A stretch of DNA of 64,000 nt from Antrihabitans stalagmiti (GCF_016482825.1 NZ_JAEMNV010000004.1:523655-587654), one strand, 5' to 3'; shown: positions 46,177-56,356, numbered from the stretch's first letter. Notes: generated by a model not told the origin, from the letters alone. Made by a program: numbers and translations.

Positions 46177-47331
46177 GTGATTCGCGACCGTGCTGTCCGC
46201 CTCGCGGCCGCTGTCGGCGTAGCCGTCGGCCTCGCTTTTATGGCTCCGAACGTCGCCGACGCCGCGCCCAAGAACTCCGACAACGGCGGAAATTCGTCCA
46301 ACCACGGACCCTCGGGCAACTCGAGAGGTGGCCCGAACTCGGGCGGCAGCAGCAGGCCGAGCAACAACGGTCCGTCGAATCACGGTCCCTCGAACAGTGG
46401 TGGCCCCTCGAACAGTGGACCCTCGAGTAGAGGCCCTTCCAATAGCGGACCCTCGGGCAACTCCGGTCAGCCCAATCGTGGCGGCGCAGGAAATCGTGGT
46501 GGCGTACCGGACTTCGACGGTCCGTCCAACCGCGGTCCGTCGAACAATGGCCCTTCCAGCAGCGGTCCGTCGAACAGCGGAAACAGCTCGGGCCATCGCT
46601 CTGGAAACGGCGGCCCGAGTTCGTCGCCGAATGCCAACACGAACTCGAACTCGCCGAACAGCCTGAACTCGCCCAACACTCAGAACTCGCCGAACAGCCT
46701 GAATACGCAGCATTTCCACCCGGATCCGCCCGGCTTCGAGCTACCCGATGTCGACTTGCCCGACGTAGACCTGCCCGAGGTCGAGCTGCCTGAGGTCGAG
46801 CTGCCGTGGATCGACCCGCCGTGCCATCACCATCCTTCGCCGCCGTCCTCGGGTGGTCGGGGAAGGTCGTGGGGGTCCAGCCCGTCGGTGGTCACTCCGT
46901 CGGTCGAAACGCCGGCGCAGCCGACAATCGGCACGAGGCTTAATCCGCGACTCGGTGTGCCTGCCGTGCCCGCGGCACCTCCGATCATCGTTCCGGGATT
47001 GCCGCTATCGGGAGCACCCGGCATTGTCGCGCTGTCTTCGGAGACAAGCGCACCTGCCGAGCAGATCGTGGCGCCGCCCGCAGCAGTGCCGCCCGCAGTA
47101 GTTCTGCCACCGCCTGCGGCGAGTATCCCGGTGATCGTGAGTGCGCCGCCCGATGTCGCCAACACCAATGCATCGTCACCGTTGCCGAACCCGCTCGGCG
47201 TGTTGGGCGGCCTGCTCGCGCTTGCTCTCGCAGGCGGCGGCGCGGCCGTGATCAGCTATAACGGCGCCAACCTCGCGCAGGCTCGTATCGCGTCTGCGCG
47301 TGCCGAATTGTTCGGTCCGGGCGTCGGCTGA
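46177..47331 (+). CDS. Secreted Asn/Ser/Gly/Pro-rich surface protein with C-terminal membrane anchor
   Basis: The protein has 384 residues, with a signal peptide at about 1-30 (ending VADAA). Residues 31-180 are a low-complexity region of irregular GPSN/SG units. A tandem of LPDVD/LPEVE pentads spans about 189-211, followed by a Pro/Ala-rich stalk and one hydrophobic helix (about 338-360) with a short tail. GGGAGG precedes the GTG at 46177; the longer frame from 46081 would bury the signal peptide. Its stop overlaps the peptidase gene. It looks like an envelope-spanning or adhesive surface protein (inference). Confidence 0.75.
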   Translation: MIRDRAVRLAAAVGVAVGLAFMAPNVADAAPKNSDNGGNSSNHGPSGNSRGGPNSGGSSRPSNNGPSNHGPSNSGGPSNSGPSSRGPSNSGPSGNSGQPNRGGAGNRGGVPDFDGPSNRGPSNNGPSSSGPSNSGNSSGHRSGNGGPSSSPNANTNSNSPNSLNSPNTQNSPNSLNTQHFHPDPPGFELPDVDLPDVDLPEVELPEVELPWIDPPCHHHPSPPSSGGRGRSWGSSPSVVTPSVETPAQPTIGTRLNPRLGVPAVPAAPPIIVPGLPLSGAPGIVALSSETSAPAEQIVAPPAAVPPAVVLPPPAASIPVIVSAPPDVANTNASSPLPNPLGVLGGLLALALAGGGAAVISYNGANLAQARIASARAELFGPGVG

Positions 47332-47843
47332 TGACTCCGAACTCCACGAGGGGCGGCACTCGGTCGTACCGCAGAGTCGCGGCTGCCGTCGATGCGGTGT
47401 GTGACCTGGCGGCAGATTCCGACTCGGTGACGCTGGATCAGGTGGTGGACGCAGTTGCGCGCGAGCGCAAGCGACCGATCGAAATAGCTGCTGCGGATCT
47501 AGGTCCTGGTGTCTGCGGTCAGCGTCGCGCCTACCCGGACCGTGACGTCATCGTTCTTGCGAAAGGCCTGCCGAGTCGTAATCGGACGCTCGCACACGAA
47601 CTGGGACACATCGTTTTCAAGCATCCTGGTGCTCCTGCCAGAGAGGTGACTCTCGAGGCGAGCGACGACTTGATTGCGTACATGCTCAGTCAGCGCTCGT
47701 ATCAGCAGGTCGACGACGGCGACGACGATCTCGCCGAGTGGGAAGCAGAAACCTTCGCGAGCATGCTGCTCAACCGACTGAGGGTTTTCGGGAATCGAGG
47801 AACAGGCGTTTCGGTCCTGAGATTCGACGAGGCTCTCGGGTGA
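47331..47843 (+). CDS. ImmA/IrrE-type zinc metallopeptidase
   Basis: The 170-residue protein has HELGH (residues 89-93) as the zinc-binding HExxH motif, and EAE in WEAETFASMLL (about 138-143) can supply the third ligand. IrrE/ImmA peptidases usually cleave a cognate XRE-type repressor. An XRE (EspR-like) gene lies nearby in convergent orientation, and membrane-protein and surface-protein genes flank this one with ATGA-type overlaps on both sides. Confidence 0.88.
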   Translation: MTPNSTRGGTRSYRRVAAAVDAVCDLAADSDSVTLDQVVDAVARERKRPIEIAAADLGPGVCGQRRAYPDRDVIVLAKGLPSRNRTLAHELGHIVFKHPGAPAREVTLEASDDLIAYMLSQRSYQQVDDGDDDLAEWEAETFASMLLNRLRVFGNRGTGVSVLRFDEALG

Positions 47844-48832
47844 TCTTTTGGTTGACCGCGCTGGCAGTGTGGATCGCAGCCGGCGCGAGAGTTGGACGCG
47901 TGCTGGTTCGACCGGCAACCACTGTGCGCGTCGCCATCGTTGTTGCCGTCGCGTGTGTGGCGGCTGCCTCGACGGTCGCGATACCGGATGTCGCTGTGAG
48001 TATCGATCGACTCGCCCCCGGTGGAGTCCGTGACGGTGAACGACTGTCGGTGTTGCTTGTCATCTCGATGTGGGTCGGGTTCACGACGGCGACGACCGTT
48101 GTCGCGGCGGCGACCTGGCCGATCACGTCGCGTAAGAACCTGCGTCATTCGGCCATGATCATCTACGCGCTCGGGACTGCCGTCGTTCTCGCAGTTCTCA
48201 TGTGGTCGGCGCGATTCGGCTGGGGTGCGGTCACATTCGGATCGGTCGTCATCGCCATCACAGGTCTGCGGGCTCTCGATTGGACGCCGCTCGGTCGCGG
48301 TATCGCCATCTTCGTTGCTGGAACGGCCCTGGTGGCGGCGTTGTCTGCCTGGCAGTTGCGGCATGAGATTCTCGACGATTCGGTCACCGCGCGTACCCAG
48401 GAATTCGCCTGGGCCTGGTCGATCGCAAGTCTGCTGATCAGCATCGGTGCGATCTTCATTTTGGTAGAGATCTGGATTCGTGCTCGTGTGTTGTTACGTC
48501 GGGTGCGGGTCCTCCATCGAGTTCTCACCGAACGGTTCCCTGAGGTCACCCAGGACGATGCCGAGCACACGACGACTGTTCTACGTGCGTCGGACCAGGT
48601 AGCTCAGATCATGGATGCGCTGTTTCTGCAGGCGGGTAGCGGTGCATTCGTCGACGGAGGTTCGACGCCGATCGAGGGCCCCGAACGTGCTCGTTCGGTT
48701 GCGCGCTGGGTGATCGATCCGCTGCAGTCGGATCCACTCGATACTCGCTGGATTTCGCCGCCGGGCGGGGTCTCGACTCGGCGTTGGGTAGGCGACATAG
48801 CGGTCGCGTACGCGAAGGAATCCGGAAGCTGA
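47840..48832 (+). CDS. Multi-pass membrane protein (MAB_1171c-like)
   Basis: The 330-residue protein has seven or so hydrophobic segments in its first 220 residues and a cytoplasmic tail with helical content. GTG overlaps the peptidase stop; an earlier in-frame ATG lies inside that gene. The family is found in actinobacteria beside XRE regulators and ImmA/IrrE peptidases. It could be a sensor or transporter (inference). Confidence 0.75.
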   Translation: MIFWLTALAVWIAAGARVGRVLVRPATTVRVAIVVAVACVAAASTVAIPDVAVSIDRLAPGGVRDGERLSVLLVISMWVGFTTATTVVAAATWPITSRKNLRHSAMIIYALGTAVVLAVLMWSARFGWGAVTFGSVVIAITGLRALDWTPLGRGIAIFVAGTALVAALSAWQLRHEILDDSVTARTQEFAWAWSIASLLISIGAIFILVEIWIRARVLLRRVRVLHRVLTERFPEVTQDDAEHTTTVLRASDQVAQIMDALFLQAGSGAFVDGGSTPIEGPERARSVARWVIDPLQSDPLDTRWISPPGGVSTRRWVGDIAVAYAKESGS

Positions 48833-48844
48833 GCTGACGAGGTG

Positions 48845-49261
48845 TTATTCGGTGCCGTCGGGTGGGACCTCGGGCAGTCCCTCGCTTGCGCGCAGCTTCT
48901 CCGCCATCGACGTCAGCAGGTTCTGCGATTCTTCCGACAGGTCGAATGCGCGACTGGACAGCCGTCGCAACCCGTAGCCCTGCAGCTGTGACAGGAGCTC
49001 GAGGTCGTGATCGATCTTGGCTGCGTAGATGTCGTTGAAGAAGTAGTCGGACTTTACCTTGAAGAACTTCGCAAGCGCGGCGACCGTCTCGTCGGACGGA
49101 TTGGTGCGCTGCCCGGATCGCAGCTGCGATAGGTAGGGCTTGGATATCGGATGCCCGCTCTCCGTCAAGGCAGCTGCTACCTCGGCGTTGGTGTGGGGCT
49201 TGCGCCCAGGCGGGTGCACGGTTTCGAACAGCTTGTTCAGCCGCGCAGAAAAATCAGCCAT
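48845..49261 (-). CDS. EspR-like XRE-family DNA-binding protein
   Basis: The 138-residue protein has NKLFETVHPPGRKPHTNAEVAAAL at its start, then SKPYLSQLRSGQRTNPSDETVAALAKFF as the helix-turn-helix. The stretch PYLSQLRSG-RTNPS is shared with EspR (Rv3849), the nucleoid-associated regulator of ESX-1 genes in M. tuberculosis. The second half is a helical dimerisation region. The ATG at 49261 is chosen by comparison with EspR. It converges on the surface-protein/peptidase/membrane-protein operon with a 12-bp gap. Confidence 0.87.
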   Translation of the reverse strand: MADFSARLNKLFETVHPPGRKPHTNAEVAAALTESGHPISKPYLSQLRSGQRTNPSDETVAALAKFFKVKSDYFFNDIYAAKIDHDLELLSQLQGYGLRRLSSRAFDLSEESQNLLTSMAEKLRASEGLPEVPPDGTE

Positions 49262-49783
49262 GATGAGCCGCCCCACATCCCTTCGTTGGTATCTGACCTG
49301 TTACTTGCAAAGAGCTCTGTTTCGATATTAGCGGCTCAGTAACTGAAATCATACGATTGGGGTCCGTTTTATGGCCAACGTCCGAGCGCGCGTACTCCCG
49401 TGACCACGTGGAAACGCCAGTTTGCCAAAAGTTGCAGCGATGTTCTGGTCGCGTGTCCAGTTTGGAAAAGCGCCCAGTCGCGACGCCCAGTAGGGCGATC
49501 TCTTGGGTTGCTGAAAGGTAGCTATTGTTGTCTACTTGGTCGGTCATCCAACTTGGATTGTGGCGAGGAACACCGGGAGTTACGCATGTGTAAGCGCGAA
49601 TCTGTGCTCGTGGCTGCAAATGCACGCACGGTGCGGGCGGTATCTCGCGCACGGAGCTCCTGGTGTGATCGAGCGTCCGACCTCGGTTGTGCATGACCGA
49701 AGCAAGCGCCTGTGGAAGGTGTCGATGGTGCGTTCGGGGGAGTGGCTTGCGGAGTGCGTGGGGAGCGACTGGGGAGTGATGTT
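49262..49783. promoter_or_regulatory. Intergenic region between EspR-like gene and a hypothetical gene
   Basis: No convincing gene is seen on either strand. The part nearest the EspR-like gene is AT-rich and must contain its promoter. A direct repeat CCAGTTTG..AAAA occurs at 49417-49430 and 49457-49470, 40 bp apart, about four helical turns. It could be a binding site for the EspR-like protein, which in M. tuberculosis binds pairs of distant sites (inference). Confidence 0.4.
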
Positions 49784-50116
49784 GTGATAGAGCGGTTTTC
49801 GTTGCACTATCGGCAGAGCGAGTGGGTCCTTGGAGCGGGTGGGGAGCGGTCGAATCCGGACTATGAACAAACGGTGCCTACCGAACGGGCGATCCTTACG
49901 CACGTCTCGGCCGAACTCGATCGGTGGGAGCAAACGTTTCCTGCTGCGCGATCGGAAACCGCACCCGTCCTGGCACCGCGATTCTCGGTCGAGCTGTCGT
50001 CGTCGCCCGGCTGGGTATGCCTGACAGTGACTCACCCGAGCATCGACGAATCCGATCAGATTACATTGATGCGTCAAGTTGCAGCGATCATCAACGACCT
50101 GACACGCCGAAACTGA
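49784..50116 (+). CDS. Hypothetical protein
   Basis: This 110-residue hydrophilic protein matches no family I recognise. GGGGAG lies eight bases before the GTG at 49784; an ATG at 49712 in the same frame is possible. Codon usage looks normal for the window, with third-position GC, and no other frame is better. It ends 42 bases from the fadA5 stop on the opposite strand. Confidence 0.5.
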   Translation: MIERFSLHYRQSEWVLGAGGERSNPDYEQTVPTERAILTHVSAELDRWEQTFPAARSETAPVLAPRFSVELSSSPGWVCLTVTHPSIDESDQITLMRQVAAIINDLTRRN

Positions 50117-50158
50117 GTTGGCTTCTGTCCGAGGAGGTTCGGCAACGAGTAGGCCCGA

Positions 50159-51394
<1,236 letters not shown>

Positions 51395-51442
51395 CTACCT
51401 GCCATTTCTTCACAACTCCTGACACCTGTGCTTGAATGCATG

Positions 51443-51456
51443 TAGAACGTGTTCCA
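51443..51456. promoter_or_regulatory. KstR-type operator, cyp125 side
   Basis: TAGAACGTGTTCCA matches the KstR consensus fully. It lies 41 bases before the preferred cyp125 start; a longer cyp125 start (GTG 51449) would fall inside it and is therefore unlikely. Confidence 0.88.
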
Positions 51457-51496
51457 CATCATGGACGATGTGCACAGCATCCTTGAGGAGATACTC

Positions 51497-52744
51497 GTGG
51501 CAGAGCCGAACCTTCCCCCGGGATTCGATTTCACGGACCCTGACGTCTACAAGGATCGAGTTCCGTTCGAGGAATATGCAGAGCTTCGCAGGGCAGCGCC
51601 CATCTGGTGGAATGCCCAGCGGCCGGACGTCGGCGGATTCAACGACGGCGGCTTCTGGGTCGTGAGCAAGCACGCGGAGGTCAAGGAAGTTTCGCGCCGC
51701 AGCGACGTCTTCTCGACGCACGAGAACACCGCAATACCGCGCTTCTCGGACGACATACCGCGCGAGAACATCGACCAGCAGCGGTTCATCCTGATCAACA
51801 AGGATGCGCCCGAACACACGAAGCTTCGCAAGCTTGTGTCCCGCGGCTTCACCCCGCGAGCGATCAACAGTCTGCGTGACGAACTCACGGCCAGAGCAAA
51901 AACGATCGTCGAGACGGCGGCCGCGGCCGGCGCAGGCGACTTCGTGACGCAGGTGGCGTGCGAGTTGCCGCTGCAGGCGATTGCCGAACTCATCGGTGTT
52001 CCGCAAGAGGACCGTATGAAGATGTTCGATTGGTCGAACCAGATGACGTCGTACGACGATCCCGAAGTCGACGCGGACCCGCGTTTGGCGTCCATGGAGA
52101 TCCTTGGCTACGCCTACAACCTCGCTGCCGAACGTAAGAAGTGCCCAGCTGACGACATCGTGACGCGGTTGATCGAAGCAGACGTCGACGGCGACGAGCT
52201 CAGCCCCGAGGAGTTCGGCTTCTTCGTGATTCTGCTTGCGGTTGCAGGCAACGAGACGACGCGCAACGCCATCACACACGGCATGGCAGCCTTCATCGAC
52301 AATCCGGATCAGTGGGAGCTCTACAAACGAGAGCGCCCTGCGACTGCCGCGGACGAGATCATCCGATGGGCAACGCCGGTGACGTCGTTTCAGAGAACTG
52401 CGCTCGAAGACACCGAACTCGGCGGCGTCGCCATCAAGAAGGGCCAACGCGTCGTCATGCTCTACAGTTCGGCGAACTTCGACGAGGACGTGTTCGAGAA
52501 CGCGACGAAGTTCGACATCACGCGAGATCCGAATCCCCACGTCAGCTTCGGCGGAACGGGCGCGCACTTCTGCCTCGGCGCCAACCTCGCTCGCCTCGAG
52601 ATCGATCTCATCTTCAACGCAATTGCCGATGTTCTGCCTGACATCACCAAGGTCGGCGACGAGCGACGACTGCGCTCGGGATGGCTGAACGGAATCAAGG
52701 AGTTTCAGGTCGACTACCAGACGAAGTGCCCTGTCGTGCACTGA
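51497..52744 (+). CDS. cyp125: CYP125, steroid C26/C27 monooxygenase
   Basis: The 415-residue P450 begins with the CYP125 hallmark AEPNLPPGFDFTDPDVY, and has APIWWNAQ, AGNETTRNAITHGM (I-helix) and heme loop FGGTGAHFCLGANLAR. It oxidises the terminal side-chain methyl of cholest-4-en-3-one to start side-chain beta-oxidation. GAGGAG (51485-51490) lies six bases before the GTG at 51497, which is preferred over ATG 51461 and GTG 51449. A strong terminator follows. Confidence 0.95.
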   Translation: MAEPNLPPGFDFTDPDVYKDRVPFEEYAELRRAAPIWWNAQRPDVGGFNDGGFWVVSKHAEVKEVSRRSDVFSTHENTAIPRFSDDIPRENIDQQRFILINKDAPEHTKLRKLVSRGFTPRAINSLRDELTARAKTIVETAAAAGAGDFVTQVACELPLQAIAELIGVPQEDRMKMFDWSNQMTSYDDPEVDADPRLASMEILGYAYNLAAERKKCPADDIVTRLIEADVDGDELSPEEFGFFVILLAVAGNETTRNAITHGMAAFIDNPDQWELYKRERPATAADEIIRWATPVTSFQRTALEDTELGGVAIKKGQRVVMLYSSANFDEDVFENATKFDITRDPNPHVSFGGTGAHFCLGANLARLEIDLIFNAIADVLPDITKVGDERRLRSGWLNGIKEFQVDYQTKCPVVH

Positions 52745-52756
52745 CAGGTCTTTCGC

Positions 52757-52797
52757 ATCGATAAGGCCCCTGCTCGAGGAGCAGGGGCCTTATCGAT
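52757..52797. terminator. Strong bidirectional terminator after cyp125
   Basis: A 19-bp perfect stem (ATCGATAAGGCCCCTGCTC at 52757-52775 with its complement at 52779-52797) has a three-base GAG loop. It lies between cyp125 and the convergent SnoaL-like gene. Confidence 0.92.
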
Positions 52798-52822
52798 ATC
52801 TTGGTCGAGATTGTGCGAGGAA

Positions 52823-53236
52823 TCAGACTTTGCGCGCCGTGCGCATTGCGCGCTCGATCTCCCAGAAGGCCCGCAGTGCAAGGATTTTGCCACTGTCGTC
52901 GACGCGATAGGTGAAGACCCCTTCGGCGTCGATCACCATGCCGCCCACCACCGACCTGATCGTCCCGGTGAAAACGGCCTCGCTACCGCATGCGAACGAA
53001 TCGTCGAACAGGAACTCGATGGACTCGGTGGTACCGATGCTCATGTCCCAGAACTTTCCTATGGCCGCACGGCCGTGATGGCCCGTACCGGCGGGGTCGA
53101 AACCTGAACGCCCGACCGGATCTTCGACAGAGCCATCCGCGGCGAACAGATCGAGCCAACTCTCTTTGTCCTTCGCGCGAACGGCTGCCTGCGATGCGAG
53201 TCCTGCTGCGCGCGCCGGATGTTGCTCAACGGTCAT
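52823..53236 (-). CDS. SnoaL/NTF2-fold protein (ketosteroid isomerase-like)
   Basis: The 137-residue protein has KDKESWLDLFAADGSVEDPVG near the start, typical of SnoaL-type NTF2 folds that include delta5-3-ketosteroid isomerases. Whether it isomerises, hydrates or only binds is unclear. It ends the minus-strand operon DUF35-ltp4-ltp3-LLM-SnoaL, starting three bases after the LLM stop, so a steroid role is likely. Confidence 0.78.
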   Translation of the reverse strand: MTVEQHPARAAGLASQAAVRAKDKESWLDLFAADGSVEDPVGRSGFDPAGTGHHGRAAIGKFWDMSIGTTESIEFLFDDSFACGSEAVFTGTIRSVVGGMVIDAEGVFTYRVDDSGKILALRAFWEIERAMRTARKV

Positions 53237-53239
53237 CGA

Positions 53240-54112
53240 TCATGCCTGCCCGGAGATGTTGACAGCGGCAAACTTTCGCAACGATTCCTGCTTTGCTTCC
53301 AACGGTCCGTCGAAGGCAACGCCGTCGAACAGCCACGGCACGACTATCGCATCGGTGATTCCCGCTGCGTCCATCTCCTCGTAGCCCGCGGTATCGAACC
53401 TGTCGATGCACACCGCCTGAATTTCGAAAGGTTCGTCGGCGCGACCGTATTCCGAACGCAGTCTGTCCAATTCGGCTTTCGTCGAAACGAGGTCGTCGAA
53501 GGTCATCATCGCCGAACACCAGCCGTCGCCGACCTTTGCTGCCCTGCGAAGCGCGGGTCCGGTGTGGCCGCCGACGTAGAACGGAACAGGCTGTGTCGGT
53601 GTAGGACTCATCTGCAGTTTGTCGAAATCGAAGAACTCACCGTGGTATTCCACCATTCCACCGCCGAGAACGAGTTTGATCACCTCGATCATTTCGTCGA
53701 CACGGGCGCCGCGCTTGGCGTACGGCGCACCGCACCACTCGAATTCCTCGGGTGCCCAGCCTATTCCGACGCCGAACCCGAACCGATTTCCCGTCATCGC
53801 TGCTACCGAGCCGAGTTGCCGCGCAAGCAGCAGCGGATTTCTGGAGCCGAGCTTGAGCACATTGCTGTAGAACCGCAATGTCGTGGTCACGGCTGCCATT
53901 GCGGTCGCGCCGATCAATGGATCGACCCACGGTGTGTCGGCGTTCCACATCCGTGAACCGTCGGGGGTGTACGGGTATTTCTCCGCCGCCGTTTCCATGT
54001 AGAACAACGAGTCGGGCAGAGCGATGGATGCGAAGCCGCATTCTTCGGCGGTCTTGGCAAGCTCCGTGAGTTGATCGAGCGGACTCATCGCGATGCCGAG
54101 TGTGAACTTCAT
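53240..54112 (-). CDS. LLM-class flavin oxidoreductase, probably F420-dependent
   Basis: The 290-residue luciferase-like monooxygenase-fold protein has MKFTLGIAMSPLDQLTELAKTAEECGFASIALPDS and RFGFGVGIGWAPEEFEWCG, typical of the F420-using subgroup. It shares four bases with the ltp3 gene end. The substrate is unknown, but operon membership argues for a sterol or sterol-CoA intermediate. Confidence 0.8.
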   Translation of the reverse strand: MKFTLGIAMSPLDQLTELAKTAEECGFASIALPDSLFYMETAAEKYPYTPDGSRMWNADTPWVDPLIGATAMAAVTTTLRFYSNVLKLGSRNPLLLARQLGSVAAMTGNRFGFGVGIGWAPEEFEWCGAPYAKRGARVDEMIEVIKLVLGGGMVEYHGEFFDFDKLQMSPTPTQPVPFYVGGHTGPALRRAAKVGDGWCSAMMTFDDLVSTKAELDRLRSEYGRADEPFEIQAVCIDRFDTAGYEEMDAAGITDAIVVPWLFDGVAFDGPLEAKQESLRKFAAVNISGQA

Positions 54113-55302
54113 GCGGACCGGCTTCCGTTCGTTTCGGGGCGCTCGGAGCCGACCACCCACATCGAGAAGTATTGCGAACCACCGCCGTACGCGTGGCCGA
54201 ACGCTTTCTTGGCATCGGCCACCTGGTGATCGCCTGCGCGACCCATAACCTGCATGGCTGCTTCCGCGAAGCGAATCAGCCCGGACGCTCCAATCGGATT
54301 GGACGACAGCACGCCGCCGGAGGGGTTGACGGGCAACCTGCCGCCGCGCTCGGTTTCGCCAGCGGCCGTCAGCTTCCAACCTTGGCCTTCAGGTACGAAT
54401 CCGAGGTTCTCCAACCACATCGGTTCGAACCAGGAGAAGGGGACGTAGATTTCCGCGACATCGATTTCGGCGAGTGGGTCGGTAATGCCTGCGGCACTCC
54501 ACAATGCGGCTGCCGCGTCTTTACCCGCCTGCGGGTTCACTTGATCGCGGCCTGCAAAAGTCGTCGGTTCGGTTCGCATAGCCGTCGCGTGTACCCAGGC
54601 CACCTTCCGACCTCCGTCCTCGACTCGACGCGCAGACTCCTCGTCGCCGATCACCAAGGCACAGGCGCCATCGGAAGACGGGCAGGTCTCGTCGTAGCGG
54701 ATCGGGTCCCACAGCATCTGTGACGACTGAACGGATTCGAGCGTGATCTCCGGCTGCTTCAGGTGCGCATAGGGATTGACGCTGCCGTTGCGGCGGTCCT
54801 TCACGGCGACCATCGCACCGACGTGGTCGGGTGCACCGGAGCGGCGGATGTAGCTGCGGACGTGTGGCGCGAAGTACCCGCCTGCACCCGCGCCGACTGG
54901 CATGTTGAAGGGCACGGGAATCGACAACGCCCACATGGCATTCGACTCGGACTGCTTCTCCCACGCGACGGCGAGAACCCGCTTGTGCACACCGGCCTGA
55001 ACGAGGCTCGCCGCAACCACTCCGGTCGATCCGCCGACCGAACCGGCCGTGTGCACGCGGATCAGCGGTTTGCCGGTGGCACCCAAGGCATCGGCCATGA
55101 AGAGTTCGGGCATCATGACGCCTTCGAAGAGGTCGGGTGCCTTGCCGACCACCACTGCATCGATGTCGTCCCACGTGACGTCGGCGTCCGACATAGCGCG
55201 ATCGATAGCCTCGCGGCACATCCCTGACATCGTGACGTCGTGCCGTTTGGCGACGTAGTGGGTCTGGCCGGTGCCGAGCACAGCCGCAAGCGCTTTGGTC
55301 AT
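54109..55302 (-). CDS. ltp3: Ltp3, SCP-x thiolase-like protein
   Basis: The 397-residue thiolase-superfamily protein has HTAGSVGGSTG where a thiolase has its nucleophilic Cys, so the Cys is missing. AYGGGSQYFSMWVVG closes the protein. Ltp3 and Ltp4 are known to be needed for degradation of C24-branched sterol side chains in Rhodococcus. Like Ltp2 it may be a repurposed aldolase. ltp4 overlaps on one side and an LLM gene on the other. Confidence 0.88.
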   Translation of the reverse strand: MTKALAAVLGTGQTHYVAKRHDVTMSGMCREAIDRAMSDADVTWDDIDAVVVGKAPDLFEGVMMPELFMADALGATGKPLIRVHTAGSVGGSTGVVAASLVQAGVHKRVLAVAWEKQSESNAMWALSIPVPFNMPVGAGAGGYFAPHVRSYIRRSGAPDHVGAMVAVKDRRNGSVNPYAHLKQPEITLESVQSSQMLWDPIRYDETCPSSDGACALVIGDEESARRVEDGGRKVAWVHATAMRTEPTTFAGRDQVNPQAGKDAAAALWSAAGITDPLAEIDVAEIYVPFSWFEPMWLENLGFVPEGQGWKLTAAGETERGGRLPVNPSGGVLSSNPIGASGLIRFAEAAMQVMGRAGDHQVADAKKAFGHAYGGGSQYFSMWVVGSERPETNGSRSA

Positions 55303-56348
55303 TCTCCGGCCTCCAGAACTGCGACGAGGTTGTGCTGCAGCAGCGGACCGCTGGTTGCGTGCGCGAGGGCTCGTCCCGCGGTGCCCGAAATGATCTGCTG
55401 CGCTGCGAATCCGATGCGCTCGAGCCCCGCGGCGAACATCGGGTTGGCTGCGAGCGGGCCGCCCGAAGGGTTGACGATCGTGCGGTCGCCAAGTCCGAAC
55501 GCTTCGGTGAGGATCAACTGCTGGTGGGTGAACGGTGCGTAGATCTCCGCGATGTCGTAGCTGGTGTCACTACCCGATGCGGCGGCTGCGGCGGCTGCCG
55601 CGGACGGTGCGATCGTCAGGTCACGCGCACCGATGTTCGGGGAGTCGATGCGGTGCTCGATCCCGCTGATCCAGGCCGGCCGTGCACACAGTTCCCGTGC
55701 TCTGTCACCGGCTGCGAGGACGATCGCGGCGGCGCCGTCGGTGATCGGTGCGCAGTCGTGTCTGCGGAGTGGATCTGCCACATAGGGTCCCGAGAGGAGT
55801 GCGTCGATGTCGACGGGTCCTCTTCGGATGCCCTGTGCTGCTCGAGAACTCCCGAACGCGACTTCGGCCATCGACCGTTCCGTCCACTTGCCGGCGTCGA
55901 TGCCCGCGCGCGCTTGCAAGCCGGCAAGGGCTATCGAGTCGGGCCACAGTGGTCCGACCGTGTACGGATCGAGCTGCATGGCAAGGACTTTGCGGAGCGG
56001 ACCGGCGGAGGACTTGCCGAAGCCGTAGACCAGCGCGGTGTCCACCTCGCCTGTCTTGATCTTGATCCAGGCCTCGTACAGCGCCCAGGCGGCGTCCATC
56101 TCCACGTGTGATTCGTTGATCGGTGGCACAGCGCCGACGGCGTCGATCGCGGAAATGAACGAGAAGGCTCGGCCTGCCAGGTAGTCGGACGACCCCGAGC
56201 ACCAGAAGCCGATGTCTGCCTTGGTGATTCCCAGTTCGCGGTAGAGCTGTTGGAAGCAGGGGACCAGCATTTCGACGCCGTTGGTCGTGCCATCCGTCTC
56301 GCGAACATGGGGAGCGTGCGCGAAGCCGACTATCGCAACGTCGGTCAT
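55299..56348 (-). CDS. ltp4: Ltp4, SCP-x thiolase-like protein
   Basis: This 349-residue thiolase-superfamily protein is Rv3522-like, with SSDYLAGRAF near residue 50, GFGKSSAGPLRKVL, and C-terminal NPSGGPLAANPMFAAGL. It is shorter than Ltp3 by about 50 residues. Overlapping genes suggest an Ltp3-Ltp4 heteromer. It lies between ltp3 and the tandem DUF35 gene, which supports a multi-subunit aldolase similar to Ltp2-ChsH2 (inference). Confidence 0.87.
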   Translation of the reverse strand: MTDVAIVGFAHAPHVRETDGTTNGVEMLVPCFQQLYRELGITKADIGFWCSGSSDYLAGRAFSFISAIDAVGAVPPINESHVEMDAAWALYEAWIKIKTGEVDTALVYGFGKSSAGPLRKVLAMQLDPYTVGPLWPDSIALAGLQARAGIDAGKWTERSMAEVAFGSSRAAQGIRRGPVDIDALLSGPYVADPLRRHDCAPITDGAAAIVLAAGDRARELCARPAWISGIEHRIDSPNIGARDLTIAPSAAAAAAAASGSDTSYDIAEIYAPFTHQQLILTEAFGLGDRTIVNPSGGPLAANPMFAAGLERIGFAAQQIISGTAGRALAHATSGPLLQHNLVAVLEAGE

Positions 56349-56356
56349 GGGGCTCC

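Noticed and set aside
46300-46880. CRISPR-like or satellite DNA repeats
   Set aside because: The repeats are irregular in length, stay in one reading frame and encode Asn/Ser/Gly/Pro-rich and LPDVD-type units of a secreted protein.
51449-51496. Longer N-terminus for CYP125
   Set aside because: GTG 51449 lies inside the KstR-type operator and ATG 51461 lacks a ribosome-binding site; GTG 51497 has GAGGAG at ideal spacing and begins just before the conserved PNLPPGFDF.
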